Source: Pleurodeles waltl
Lineage: Eukaryota; Chordata; Amphibia; Caudata; Salamandridae
Length of the DNA stretch: 64,000 nt
NCBI RefSeq assembly: GCF_031143425.1
Contig: NC_090446.1
Location: forward strand, 1,021,841,066-1,021,905,065
Reading direction: 5' to 3'
Shown: piece by piece, positions 33,190-44,888 of the stretch
How the letters are laid out: each line of letters opens with the position of its first letter
Position numbering within the stretch: position 1 is the first letter of the stretch
Notes under the pieces: model-generated
What the model was told of the DNA's origin: nothing
Seen by the model: the letters and a program-made list of their open reading frames with translations, nothing else
Database searches by the model: none
Made by a program: the position numbers and the translations under genes

Positions 33190-34680
33190 TTCCCGAATCC
33201 CTCTCACTACTGGAGAAGAACTTCAGCTTCAAGTTGTTTATACCAAAGCTGATAACTCTCCGAGCTTGGATGATGATCTTGCAGTAGTTCCACTAACAAC
33301 AAGCAATTTAGAAACATTTGATCAAGTCACTACAACTACTAGCCAGACGGATGGTGCTGTCTATAGTACACCACCAGAGAAAGCACCAACTCCACCGTTG
33401 GCCAAGGCTACGCCATTTGCACGAACAGCCTCTGGTTACTTTGCCGATTACGACGACGGTCTATCGGACTCATTTGCCTCTTCGACAGCTGATCTGTCAG
33501 GTGCACATAAGCTGTTACATTGGCTTAAAGAAACATATTTCATTTTTCCATGGAACAATGTATGGCTTTCTTTGACTGTCCTAGCCTTTCTGCTTTGGAT
33601 TGGTTTTGTCATTACTTTTTTCTTGTTAATACATGGTCATTTTCTTCTCGAGAGATCAGCGGTTGAACAAGTGGAGGAGGTTTTGAAACCACATTTTTCA
33701 TCACATAAGATTCGAAGAGACTTGTCTTTTGTGAACATTTCTGCAGTACCAATTCCTGATGGGATTGTGTGGGACAAAGTAATGTTTGATATATATGGTC
33801 CCACTGAAATTATTCAAGTACCGTATGTGTTAAAATTATCACTCAACGATATAGTCATACCAGGCATTGTATCTGATGATTGGGATGTGAAAACAGTTGA
33901 TTCTATGATGACAGAATTGCAATATTATACAGTATATGAAAACGTAAGATGTTTGCCAGTTTAAATAAAATTATGGTGATATGTTTGCTATAATTATTAT
34001 TGCCACCACTTCATACATAGAGCGAGCAGTCCAAAAACGATATTCAATTACACACAATGGGAACATTGTCCAACTCCCCCGCAAGGGAGTTCAAAAACTT
34101 ATACTGAAAAGTTTGTGTATTTTTCTGGGCATCGTCCAAAAAATGCTGAGTCATATTATTTTAAGGTAACTCCTACTAAAGATGTTATTGACCAACACGA
34201 AATTTATATATTCGGACTCCTTTGCTTCCCTGTTATCAATTGAAGGTTATGAATATTGGTCAAAATATGTTGATTTGAAAAGCGTTTGGGGAACAAAAAA
34301 TTGGCAGACCAAGGGTAGAGAAACATTGTTTAGAGCATGGCTCATCCCTGTTCAAATGATCTTTTTGAATGAAACAGTACAACAAACAAGTAGTTTAGGC
34401 TTAGCCACAATTAGAGAATTAAACATGGCCAGTATACCTGCCCCTGCAAAATTTGATAACTGGTAAAAGTACACGAATGCAACTATAAATGAGCTCAATG
34501 AGTGGGTCCAGAATGGTACGTTTAATGCTTCACTGACACGTCCAGGTGGGTGGTTATTGTGGCCAATAGATACCAACGGGTGTCATCAACGTTTTGTCAC
34601 CTCCTATGGGGTTTTTCGAACGAGTAGGTCAGACCCTCGCTATATATCACCAGAACATGCTGACATAATTACAACATATA
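33131..34680 (+). pseudogene. env: Foamy-like Env, leader and surface part, copy 2
   Basis: The ATG at 33,131 is embedded in the end of pol. The first open part (to 33,964) carries an N-terminal MWP Trp motif, a Ser/Thr/Pro-rich leader of about 150 residues, a hydrophobic segment (about 33,560-33,640) and a basic 'HKIRRD' site. These match the spumavirus arrangement of a membrane-anchored leader peptide cleaved from the surface subunit. After a stop at 33,962 surface sequence continues in other frames. From 34,182 a stretch has sequons NET, NAT, NGT and NAS and is broken by TAA at 34,464. The gene is then cut by a Harbinger insertion at 34,681, after 'acaacatata'. It resumes at 48,628. Confidence 0.8.
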
Positions 34681-34681
34681 G

Positions 34682-35560
34682 GTGGTCATTACAACCCTGG
34701 CGGTCGGTGTTAAAGCGGTGGTAAAACCACCAACAGGCTGGCGGTAAAAAAAATGGAATTACGACCGTGGCGGAAACCGCCAACATAGACAGCCACTTTA
34801 ACACTCCGACCGCCACAGCGGTACAAACAAACACCGTGGCAGTAACTGCCAACAGACAGGCGGAGGACAATGTACCACCCACAGAATTACAACAGTCCAA
34901 TCCACCACCTTTTCCGGGACAGATTCCCCGCGAACAAAAACACGGCGTAAACAGGACTTGGAAGTCTCAGCTCTACACATCCCACGAGGAACCAGAATGC
35001 CATGGAACCGGAACTTCAGATACTTCCAGTCTTTATCTTCCTGCTCCTCTACCAGGAACACGAACGCCGGCGGCGAAGACCATGGTGAGTACTACACCTA
35101 CGACACAGGGGAGGGGGGAGGGAAAAAACAGTGACACACACACGTAACTTGAAAAACCCCAACCCCCACCCTCACCCATGACAACACACACACTAATACA
35201 GCATGATACATTACAGTTAAGCCCCCCAACCCCCCTTGGAAGAATGCAAGGACAAAAGGAAATGAGTTGAATAATTGTTATATATTCAATTACATTAATC
35301 AAAAATATTTACATATACATATATTTACACTATAAACAATTATATACACCAAGAACACAAGTCCAAGGGATTCCACCATCATAGTCCGTGGACCACTGGG
35401 CCCAAAAGGCATGGGCGAGGCCCACACTCAGTACCAGAACAAGACGGAGAGAACACTGCTCGGGCATCAGATAGAAATAAAACAGGCACCTCAGGGGGAG
35501 GGAAGGGGGGCACCTCAGCCGGATGAGTGCACGACGCCAGATCCACGAGGGGGCTCCATG
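34682..35560. other. Harbinger 2 left subterminal region
   Basis: GCGG-rich imperfect inverted repeats (gcggtaaaaccacc, ggcggaaaccgcc) fill 34,700-34,880 and are likely transposase/Myb binding sites. A short AT-rich 3'-UTR-like stretch follows (35,260-35,340). No credible gene is seen before the gene A tail. Confidence 0.5.
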
Positions 35561-35699
35561 CCCACTGTTCAATCCTGGGGACTTCAAAGCCACAGTCTCT
35601 CAAGTCTCTACAGTGGGTGGGTTGCCCACTGTTCAATCCTGGGGAGTGCAAAGCCACAGTCTCTCAAGTGGATAACAGTCTCCACTGGTTCTGGAGGGG

Positions 35700-38488
35700 G
35701 CTTGGTGCCCAGAGTGCTTCATCCTGCCAAGTATAAAGGTAGTGGATGCCTTTCTCCACTGGTTCTGGAGGGGGCTTGGTCCCCAGAGTGCTTCATCCTG
35801 CCCGTGGTGGCCTCAGTAGCGTTGTAATCATTGGCGCTCACTGTCCTGAGGTGGTGCTGGTGGTCTTGTCCTGGGCAGCGGGGCTGCTGGTGGCGGTCTT
35901 GTCCTGGGCAGCGGGGCTGCTGGTGGCGGTCTTGTCCTGGGCAGCGGGGCTGCTGGCGGTCTTGTCCTGGGCAGCGGGCTGCTGGTGGCGGTCTTGTCCT
36001 GGCCAGTGGGGCTGCTGGTGGCGGTCTTGTCCTGGGCAGTGGGGCTGCTGGCGGTCTTGTCTGCCGTGCTGATCTTCCCAGACTTGCCGGTTTTACTGTG
36101 CCCCTTCCCCACCTTGGATGGTGTCGCAGCTGTTTCCACACTCCCAACTGTACCCCTGGGAGCGGCTTTGGTGGCTGATTTCTTTCCCCTCTCCCGCCGG
36201 GCACTGGCCAACTTTTTATGCTTGACAGGTGGGGGACTGTCCGTGCTCTGGCTCCATGCCACACTGGCTGCCCTGCTGCCTGGTGCACTCCAGAATCCGG
36301 TGACTACTGGCACCACTGGTCCCGCTGATGTTGTGGCTGAGGTGCTAGGTTGGGACCTGGAGAGTCGGGCCCTAGCAGACTGAAGGCGTGGGGGAGGTGA
36401 GGGAAAGAGGTCAAGGTTGGCCAGGAAAAGTTTCGTAGGAACACTGGGACGGGTAGCTGGAGGGGGTTTGGGAGTGGCGGAAGAGGTAGTGGTTGTAGGA
36501 GGTGTACGTTTGCTGAATTTGGGTGAAGATGCATGGGCTGGAGGCTGTCGTGAGGTGGATGGCTATTGGGTGGGTGTGTGGCTGCGTTTGTGTACCTTGG
36601 GAGGTGGCCTCACAGACACACTGGGAGAGGACACAGGGGACGTGTGAATGGTAGTGGGGGTGGTGACTGCACGTGAGCGGGGTGTGGTGGTGGGTGTGCT
36701 GGTGATGGACGTAGTGGCTGAGGATGTCGTGCATGCAGGTGTGAGTGGAGACGAGACAGGGAGGGAGGAGGGAGATGAGGAGGAGGGGGACACAGTGGAG
36801 GCAGTGGATGTTCGTGTGTCTGCATGTGCGTGATGCTTGCGTGAGTGCCTGTGGGATGTGTGGTGCTTATGTTTGCCAGAGCTTCCCTTGTGTGTTGAGG
36901 TGTGTGCATGCTGGTCTGACGGTGTGCATGGGATAGGCTGAGGTACAGGGGTGTGTGTCTGGGTGGAGGAAGTTGGAGGGGGGAGGCTAGAGACAGGGAC
37001 AATGGCTGCCATCAGTGCTGAGGCCAGAGTCTGAAAAGCTCGCTGAAGGGCTGCCAGACCAGAGTTAATGCCCTCCAGGTATGCATTTGTTTATTGCAAC
37101 TCCCTCTCTACACCCTGGATGGCATTCAAAATGGTAGACTGCCCAACAGTGAGGGACCTGAGGAGGTCAATGGCCTCCTAACTGAGGGCAGCAGGGTTGA
37201 CTGGGGCAGGGGCTGAGGTGCCTGGGGCGAAGGTGATGCCCACCCTCCTGGGTGAGCGGGCACGGGGCAAACGCTGAGAGGCTGCTGGGAGTGTGGTGCT
37301 GGTGGGGGGGTGGTGGCTGTACCTGTAGATGCGGGGGCACAGATAGGCCCGCCACCGCAAGGGAGATCCCATCAAAGGAGGAGTCAGTATCGCTGGTGTC
37401 AGCTCCTGTCCCCGCCGTGGAGCTCCCCTCGCCCTCCGTCCCACTGGTGAATTCAGACTCCGTAGTGTCGCCCTCCAGGGCCATGTGGGATGCAGCTCCC
37501 TCCTGCTCCGGTGCCACTGATCCACCGCCTGATGATGCTAATGCACACAAGAACAGTGAGACCACAAAAAGGGGGGGGGAGAGACAGAAGAAAGACATGT
37601 TGAGTGTATGCAATACCGCTACCGTTGGCGGACACGACAGACACAGAAGCCACCTCCACTACGCCGCGCACTTGGAGTCCACTATTCAATGACAGGGACA
37701 TGGGTTACAAGGCTATGCCCGATTTCTGCACACATGGATGTCACAGGAGCCTGACAAGGTGTAGTTGGCACTGTACAAAGGTGGGGTGGGGTGCCACAGG
37801 GCCTGCCTCAAGAAGGGTCCTTGCCTACTAAACTCGCCCTAGCCTAGGGGAACCCACAGCCCACCTCCCCCACCCAGACACCTACAATGCGCGCTGAATC
37901 AGCAGAATGAGAGTGTACTCACCCCCTTGTGTCTGCTGTGATGCCCTCAAGCGCCCATCCAACTCTGGGTATGCCCCCGCTAGGATCCTGAACATCAGGG
38001 GGGTCATGGTGCGACGGGCACCCATCCCCAGCTGGGCCTCCGCCGTCTTCTTGCTCCAGTGGCGAATGTCCTCCCATCTTTTCCGGCAGTGGGTGCTCCG
38101 TCTGTGGTAGACCCACATGGGTCCGGACTTCCTTGGCGATGGCACGCCAAACGTCCTTCTTATGCTGGGCGCTGACCTGCAGGAATTGTACAGGGGAAAA
38201 AGAGAAGTAATTACCATCTGCACCGTCACAGTCATTGGCCCGCATCCCTACCCTTGCCATGATGCACATGCACTCACTGTCGTTTCATGCATGCCTCATT
38301 CTCACCCCCCCCATCTTTCAGCCACCCCACTCCACACAGGCATTGCCCATACAGCATGCTCACAGTGTACTTACCTGTTTGTCTGGAGGACCGTAGATTA
38401 GCGTGTACTGGGGGAGGACCCCATCCACGAGTTTCTCCAACTCCTCAGTGCAGAAGGCAGGGGCTCTTTCCCCGGACACACGAGCCAT
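35700..38488 (-). pseudogene. Harbinger gene A: Myb/SANT-like protein with long disordered tail
   Basis: PIF/Harbinger Myb-like proteins bind element ends and import the nuclease. Exon 1 (38,488-38,375, 38 codons) begins 'MARVSGERAPAFCTEELEKL' and ends at a CAG|GTAAGT donor. Exon 2 (38,176-37,923) follows a pyrimidine tract and TGCAG, and holds 'VSAQHKKDVWRAIAKEV' and, one frame over, 'RRSTHCRKRWEDIRHWSKK', the Trp pattern of a SANT-like helix set. Exon 3 starts near 37,537 with an acidic Ser-rich stretch, then 'RSLTVGQSTILNAIQGVERELQ' and 'LAALQRAFQTLASAL', then a Ser/Thr/Pro tail and basic repeats. Damage: a frameshift in exon 2 near 38,118, in-frame stops near 37,181 and 37,093, and stops in the tail. 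Confidence 0.7.
35855..36060 (-). repeat. VNTR of 30-33 bp units inside gene A tail (copy 2)
   Basis: Same array as 23,340-23,545, with a few substitutions. On the minus strand it encodes QDKTATSSP-type repeats that slip into PLPRTRPPAA in a second frame. Confidence 0.85.
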
Positions 38489-38935
38489 TGTCTCTTCTAG
38501 ACTGAGGTCACAGCAGCACTTGCAGTGTAGGTCCTCTCCTGTCGAAGATCAGGTATCAAGTGATTGAACAGATAGAAAATGGCAGTCACGTCTGCGGCGT
38601 TGCGTACCGTCACCGCCAGCGTACATCGTCATTGGCTCCTGGGACCCATAGGGTCCAATGTTAACCAATGCAGGATTGAGCCGCGGTCTTCGACTGCCTA
38701 CCGCGACGGTGTACAACGCCAGCACAGTTACCTCATATCCCCATGTCCCACTTTACAGGTCAGGCAGCTGCCATTTCAGGGGCCCACGTGGCATTATTTT
38801 GGACTGCGTCACACATATCTAGGCCTTGCCTAAACACTCATACAGGCATATTTCGATTTGCTAATATTTTCAGAGTAAGCTGTGTTTACGTACCTCAGAG
38901 TTGGTTGACTCTCTGCTCGCTGTTCTCCTCCGTAG

Positions 38936-40069
38936 GCACCGTCCGCTGGGGCATGTGAGGAGATGGCAGCATCCTCCGGTGTACAGACCGCTGGTGGACC
39001 TGTCGACAATGGAGGAGCGACCTGTGATCATCACCTACAGGCTTGATCGTGCCACTATCCAGGAACTGTGTGCCCAGTTGGAGCCAGACCTGATGTCAGC
39101 TATCCGCCATCTCACAGGAATCCCCGCTCAAGTGCAGGTGCTGTCAGTACTCCATTTCCTAGCAAGTGGGTCTTTTCAAACAACAGTGGCCATAGCATCA
39201 GGGATGTCCCAGCCTATGTTTTCCAACGTGTTGTCCAGAGTGTTGTCTGCCCTGCTGAAACACATGCGGAGCTACATCGGTTTCCCTCAGGTGGAGGATT
39301 TGCCTACAGTGAAAGGTGATTTCTATGCCCTGGGACATATCCCCAACATCATAGGTGCCATTGATGGGACACATGTGGCTTTGGTACACCCCACAGGAGT
39401 GAACAGGTGTACAGAAACCAGAAGAGTTACCATTCCATGAATGTGCAGATGGTGTGTTTGGCAGACCAGTACATCTCCCATGTTAATGCAAAATTCCCTG
39501 GCTCAGTGCATGACGCTTACATCCTGTGGAATAACACCATCCCTTATGTGATGGGGCAACTCCAGAGGCCACGGGTGTGGCTATTAGGTGAGGACATGGA
39601 CCCAATACAGTGGGAATAGTTGTCTGGGTCTGTGGATGTCCCTATGAGTTAGTGTTTGACTAACAGTTGTCCCTCACCATTTGCAGGTGACTCTGGTTAC
39701 CCCAACCTGTCATGGCTACTGACCCCAGTGAGGAATCCCAGGACAAGGGCAGCGGAACGCTACCATGAGGCCCATGGGCGAAGTAGGAGGATTATAGAGC
39801 GGACCTTCGGCCTCCTGAAGGCCAGGTTCCGGTGCCTCCATATGACAGGTGGTTCCCTATTCTACTCACCAAAGAAGGTATGGCAGATCATCGTGGCCTG
39901 CTGTATGCTTCACAACTTGGCTTTGCGACAACAGGTGCCTTTTATGCAGGAGGATGGTCCAGATGGAGGTGTTGTGGCAGCTGTGGACCCTGTGGACAGT
40001 GAAGACGAGGAAGCAGAAGAAGAGGACATCAACAACAGGAACACAGTGATCCTGCAATACTTCCAGTGA
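38936..40069 (+). pseudogene. HARBI1-like DDE nuclease (Harbinger transposase), unit 1
   Basis: The DDE superfamily 4 nuclease that cuts and inserts the element. Coding sequence follows a pyrimidine-rich CCGTAG acceptor at 38,935. It shows 'LDRATIQELCAQLEPDL', helix-turn-helix-like 'VLHFLASGSFQTTVAIASGMSQPMFS', first catalytic Asp in 'IIGAIDGTHV' (about 39,363), second in 'FPGSVHDAYIL' (about 39,512) and Glu in 'RIIERTFGLLKARFR' (about 39,797). A 99-nt intron, 39,588-39,686 (GTGAGG...TTTGCAG), joins 'WLLG' to 'DSGYPNLSWL'. The acidic C-terminus ends at TGA 40,069. One frameshift near 39,400 breaks the frame; otherwise the catalytic triad is intact, suggesting recent inactivation. Confidence 0.85.
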
Positions 40070-40548
40070 GACACAGGTAAGAAGACAACACTGCCTGTTA
40101 CATCTGATTTACATCTACTACCTCTCTACTGTCTGTCATTTTCACCCAGTGTATGGTCACTGAGCTGTCACTTTCTCTTACAATTTCACAGATGTGGGTC
40201 CCACTGTGTGACATCTGCTTTGTTTCCTCATGGACTAGAGCTGTGTGACATAGGTATGTTGACATTACATTTGAAAGAGCATTTTGCCACTGTAATTGCT
40301 AATACACTATTTTGAAATCACAGACAGACTCCTGATTGTTTTGTGTTTTAAGGGTGTTTATTTAAGTGCTCAATATTGGAGGGGGTTGTAAAATGGTGTG
40401 GGGCGATGGTGGAGGAATGTCCATGGCAGAGTCCAGTCTATTAGTCTCACAGGTGCATTGTCCAAAGGGGCATAGGAAGTGGAGCTGGGGCAGTTTAAGG
40501 ATGGACAGGGTGACAAGGTGGGACAAAAGGATGACAATCAGGGTGGTC
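40070..40548. other. Convergent 3' ends of transposase and gene B
   Basis: Non-coding interval between the transposase stop and the gene B stop on the opposite strand. It has AT-rich patches and a 'ttatttaagtgctcaata' stretch near 40,356, consistent with overlapping 3' UTRs. No gene seen. Confidence 0.5.
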
Positions 40549-42075
40549 TTATTTCTTGGCGGGGGTCTTGGCATCGTTCTCTGTCTTTGTCCTGGATCTC
40601 AGGGACCGTTTGTGGGGTGGTTCTCCCTCTGCAGGGGGTGGGGTGCTGGTGTGGTGGTCCTGTGGCAGTGCCTCCTGTCCACTAACGCCGGCAGAGGTGG
40701 TGTGCAGTTGATCGTCCAGGCTAGTGTCAGGGGCCCCTTGTTGTGCCACAGTGTCCCTCCTGGTGTTGACGAGTTCCTTCAGCACCCCTACAATGGTGCC
40801 TAGGGTGGAATTGATGGATTTGAGTTCCTCCCTGAGCCACAAATACTGTTCCTCCTGCAGCCGCTGGGTCTCCTGAAACTTGGCAGGTACCATTGCCATC
40901 GTCTCCGGGGAATGGTGGTAGGCTCCCATGATGTTGGAGAGGGCCTTGTGGAGAGTGGATTCCCTGGGCCTGTCCTCCCCCTGTCGCACATCAGCCCTCC
41001 CAGTTCCCCTGTGTTCCTGGGCCTCTGTCCCCTGAACCGTGTGCCCACTGCCACTGCCCCCAGGTCCCTGGTGTTGTTGGGGTGGTGGGTTAGCCTGGGT
41101 TCCCTGTAGTGGTGGACACACTGCTGCTTGACGTGTCCTGGGGACAGAGGTATGGGCCCGCTGGGTTGGTGCTGTGCTGGTGTTTCCAGAGGGGGGAAGC
41201 TCTGTAGTGGCTTGTGCCAGTGTGAGGGGAACTGACTGTTCCGAGGTGCCATATGGGCCGGGCTTGTCATCTAGATCCAGTTGGACAGAGCTGCTGTCAT
41301 CACTGTGGGCCTCTTCTGTGGGTGGAGTGGACATATCTGGACCCTCCTGTCTGGTGACATTGGGTAGGGGTCCTGCAGGGGTGTAAAAGCATGATTATTG
41401 CATCTGTGTGTGCCATGGTGTGCAATGGCTGGGTGACCGTGTACCCCAGTGATTGCATTCCTGTGTAGGACCTTGTGTGATGATGGGTTAGGGGGGTGTA
41501 TGGGTATGTGCAGTGGCTATGCTTTGGTGATGGGTGTCCATGGTTTGGTGTTCCATCCAAGGCTTGGGTTTGGGATGTGTGGTTTGTGATATTGGGACAT
41601 GTGTGAGGAGTTGGAGTGATGGGGGTGAGGGCGAGGGTGGGGGTATGTGATGGCATGCAGGTTGGGTGGGGGATGAAGTAGTAAAGATTTGACTTCCAGA
41701 GTCCATTCCTCCAGCTACTCCTGCGAGGCCCTCAGGATGCAGGATAGCCAAGACCTGCTCCTCCCATGTTGTTAGTTGTGGGGGAGGAGGTGGAGGTCTG
41801 CCGCCAGTTCTCTGAACCGCGATGTGGTGTCTTGAGACCACGGAACGCACCTTCCCCCGTAGGTCATTCTACCTCTTCCTGATGTCATCCCTAGTTCTTG
41901 GGTGCTGTCCCACTGCGTTGACCCTGTCCACGATTCTTTGCCATAGCTCCATCTTCCTAGCTATGGAGGTGTGCTGCACCTGTGATCCGAATAGCTGTGG
42001 CTCTACCCGGATAATTTCCTCCACCATGACCCTGAGCTCCTCCTCAGAAAACCTGGGGTGTCTTTGCGGTGCCAT
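40549..42075 (-). pseudogene. Harbinger gene B: second Myb/SANT-like protein, unit 1
   Basis: The start codon is at 42,075. The N-terminal domain 'HPRFSEEELRVMVEEIIRVEPQLFG', 'KMELWQRIVDRVNAVGQHPRTRDDIRKR' has the Myb/SANT-like helical pattern, with Trp in the second helix. The third-helix Trp codon is TAG here, so translation stops at 41,869, before 'NDLRGKVRSV'. The second exon (acceptor CTGCAG at 41,373, coding 41,372-40,549) is acidic/Pro-rich, then helical ('ALSNIMGAYHHSPETMAMVPAKFQE', 'LKSINSTLGTIVGVLKELV'), and ends in a Lys/Arg-rich tail. It is unlike gene A in sequence. It is probably a DNA-binding partner of the nuclease; the role is inferred. Confidence 0.75.
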
Positions 42076-42603
42076 GGGGTGGTGTGAGTGATGTGTGGGG
42101 TGGTGTGTGTTGTGATGTGTGGGGTGATATTTAGAGGTGTGTTTTGTGAGGTACGTGGATGTTATGTGAGTGATGGTGTTGAGTGCCTGTGGATGCTCGT
42201 TTGTAGATGGTGGTGTCTCTCTGTGTGCTTCTTTCTCAATTTTTGTCGTAGAGGTTTGTGGGTGATGTGGGTGTATGTTTTATATTGTATTGGATGTGTG
42301 GGTGTGGTGTGTGTATGTGTATCAGGTGTGTGTATTTCGAATTGTCCAATGTGGATGTGTTTTGTAAATGTCTTTGTATTTTGAACGCGGCGGTGTGTAC
42401 CGCCAATGGAATACCGCGTTTGAAAGACTGCCGTGTGGATTCGTGGTTTGTGATAGTGTGGGTATATTCCTGTTGGCGTGACAGTGGAGGTTTTGTTATC
42501 GGCAGTTTATCACTGACCTTTGGTGTGGCGGACTTGTGTGGGTGTCTAGATTTTGGCGGATTCTGGGCTTTGGGTCATAATGACCGTGGCGGAATTCCGC
42601 GGC

Positions 42604-44441
42604 TAGTGGGGGTGGTGACTGCACGTGAGCGGGGTGTGGTGGTGGGTGTGCTGGTGATGGACGTAGTGGCTGAGGATGTCGTGCATGCAGGTGTGAGTGG
42701 AGACGAGACAGGGAGGGAGGAGGGAGATGAGGAGGAGGGGGACACAGTGGAGGCAGTGGATGTTCGTGTGTCTGCATGTGCGTGATGCTTGCGTGAGTGC
42801 CTGTGGGATGTGTGGTGCTTATGTTTGCCAGAGCTTCCCTTGTGTGTTGAGGTGTGTGCATGCTGGTCTGACGGTGTGCTTGGGATAGGCTGAGGTACAG
42901 GGGTGTGTGTCTGGGTGGAGGAAGTTGGAGGGGGGAGGCTAGAGACAGGGACAATGGCTGCCATCAGTGCTGAGGCCAGAGTCTGAAAAGCTCGCTGAAG
43001 GGCTGCCAGACCAGAGTTAATGCCCTCCAGGTATGCATTTGCTTATTGCAACTCCCTCTCTACACCCTGGATGGCATTCAAAATGGTAGACTGCCCAACA
43101 GTGAGGGACCTGAGGAGGTCAATGGCCTCCTAACTGAGGGCAGCAGGGTTGACTGGGGCAGGGGCTGAGGTGCCTGGGGCGAAGGTGATGCCCACCCTCC
43201 TGGGTGAGCGGGCACGGGGCAAACGCTGAGAGGCTGCTGGGAGTGTGGTGCTGGTGGGGGGGTGGTGGCTGTACCTGTAGATGCGGGGGCACAGATAGGC
43301 CCGCCACCGCAAGGGAGATCCCATCAAAGGAGGAGTCAGTATCGCTGGTGTCAGCTCCTGTCCCCGCCGTGGAGCTCCCCTCGCCCTCCGTCCCACTGGT
43401 GAATTCAGACTCCGTAGTGTCGCCCTCCAGGGCCATGTGGGATGCAGCTCCCTCCTGCTCCGGTGCCACTGATCCACCGCCTGATGATGCTAATGCACAC
43501 AAGAACAGTGAGACCACAAAAAGGGGGGGGGAGAGACAGAAGAAAGACATGTTGAGTGTATGCAATACCGCTACCGTTGGCGGACACGACAGACACAGAA
43601 GCCACCTCCACTACGCCGCGCACTTGGAGTCCACTATTCAATGACAGGGACATGGGTTACAAGGCTATGCCCGATTTCTGCACACATGGATGTCACAGGA
43701 GCCTGACAAGGTGTAGTTGGCACTGTACAAAGGTGGGGTGGGGTGCCACAGGGCCTGCCTCAAGAAGGGTCCTTGCCTACTAAACTCGCCCTAGCCTAGG
43801 GGAACCCACAGCCCACCTCCCCCACCCAGACACCTACAATGCGCGCTGAATCAGCAGAATGAGAGTGTACTCACCCCCTTGTGTCTGCTGTGATGCCCTC
43901 AAGCGCCCATCCAACTCTGGGTATGCCCCCGCTAGGATCCTGAACATCAGGGGGGTCATGGTGCGACGGGCACCCATCCCCAGCTGGGCCTCCGCCGTCT
44001 TCTTGCTCCAGTGGCGAATGTCCTCCCATCTTTTCCGGCAGTGGGTGCTCCGTCTGTGGTAGACCCACATGGGTCCGGACTTCCTTGGCGATGGCACGCC
44101 AAACGTCCTTCTTATACTGGGCGCTGACCTGCAGGAATTGTACAGGGGAAAAAGAGAAGTAATTACCATCTGCACCGTCACAGTCATTGGCCCGCATCCC
44201 TACCCTTGCCATGATGCACATGCACTCACTGTCGTTTCATGCATGCCTCATTCTCACCCCCCCCCATCTTTCAGCCACCCCACTCCACACAGGCATTGCC
44301 CATACAGCATGCTCACAGTGTACTTACCTGTTTGTCTGGAGGACCGTAGATTAGCGTGTACTGGGGGAGGACCCCATCCACGAGTTTCTCCAACTCCTCA
44401 GTGCAGAAGGCAGGGGCTCTTTCCCCGGACACACGAGCCAT
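42604..44441 (-). pseudogene. Harbinger gene A, unit 2, 3'-truncated
   Basis: Exon 1 at 44,441-44,328, exon 2 at 44,128-43,875 and exon 3 from about 43,489 match unit 1 almost exactly, including the same frameshift and the same in-frame stops. The coding sequence runs into the duplication junction at 42,604 inside the Ser/Thr/Pro-rich tail, so the basic tandem-repeat tail is missing. Confidence 0.7.
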
Positions 44442-44888
44442 TGTCTCTTCTAGACTGAGGTCACAGCAGCACTTGCAGTGTAGGTCCTCTCCTGTCGAAG
44501 ATCAGGTATCAAGTGATTGAACAGATAGAAAATGGCAGTCACGTCTGCGGCGTTGCGTACCGTCACCACCAGCGTACATCGTCATTGGCTCCTGGGACCC
44601 ATAGGGTCCAATGTTAACCAATGCAGGATTGAGCCGCGGTCTTCGACTGCCTACCGCGACGGTGTACAACGCCAGCACAGTTACCTCATATCCCCATGTC
44701 CCACTTTACAGGTCAGGCAGTTGCCATTTCAGGGGCCCACATGGCATTATTTTGGACTGCGTCACACATATCTAGGCCTTGCCTAAACACTCATACAGGC
44801 ATATTTCGATTTGCTAATATTTTCAGAGTAAGCTGTGTTTACGTACCTCAGAGTTGGTTGACTCTCTGCTCGCTGTTCTCCTCCATAG

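Larger units (their letters stand above)
30417..36881 (+). repeat. Duplicated block, copy 2
   Basis: The paralogue of 17,331-24,367. Here the block is continuous with upstream RT sequence on the left and with the rest of the Harbinger element on the right. This copy is therefore the ancestral context, and copy 1 is the truncated duplicate. Confidence 0.9.
36652..42603. repeat. 5.95-kb tandem duplication, unit 1
   Basis: Nearly identical to 42,604-48,555. The junction at 42,603/42,604 reads 'ccgcggct' then 'agtgggggtggtgactgc', the sequence found at 36,652. The unit holds most of gene A, all of the transposase and gene B. Visible differences between units are few: single substitutions and one extra C near 44,263. 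Confidence 0.95.

Noticed and set aside
42258..42785. 175-codon plus-strand frame crossing the duplication junction
   Set aside because: It combines the GT-rich subterminal region with antisense of gene A; low-complexity and created by the junction.
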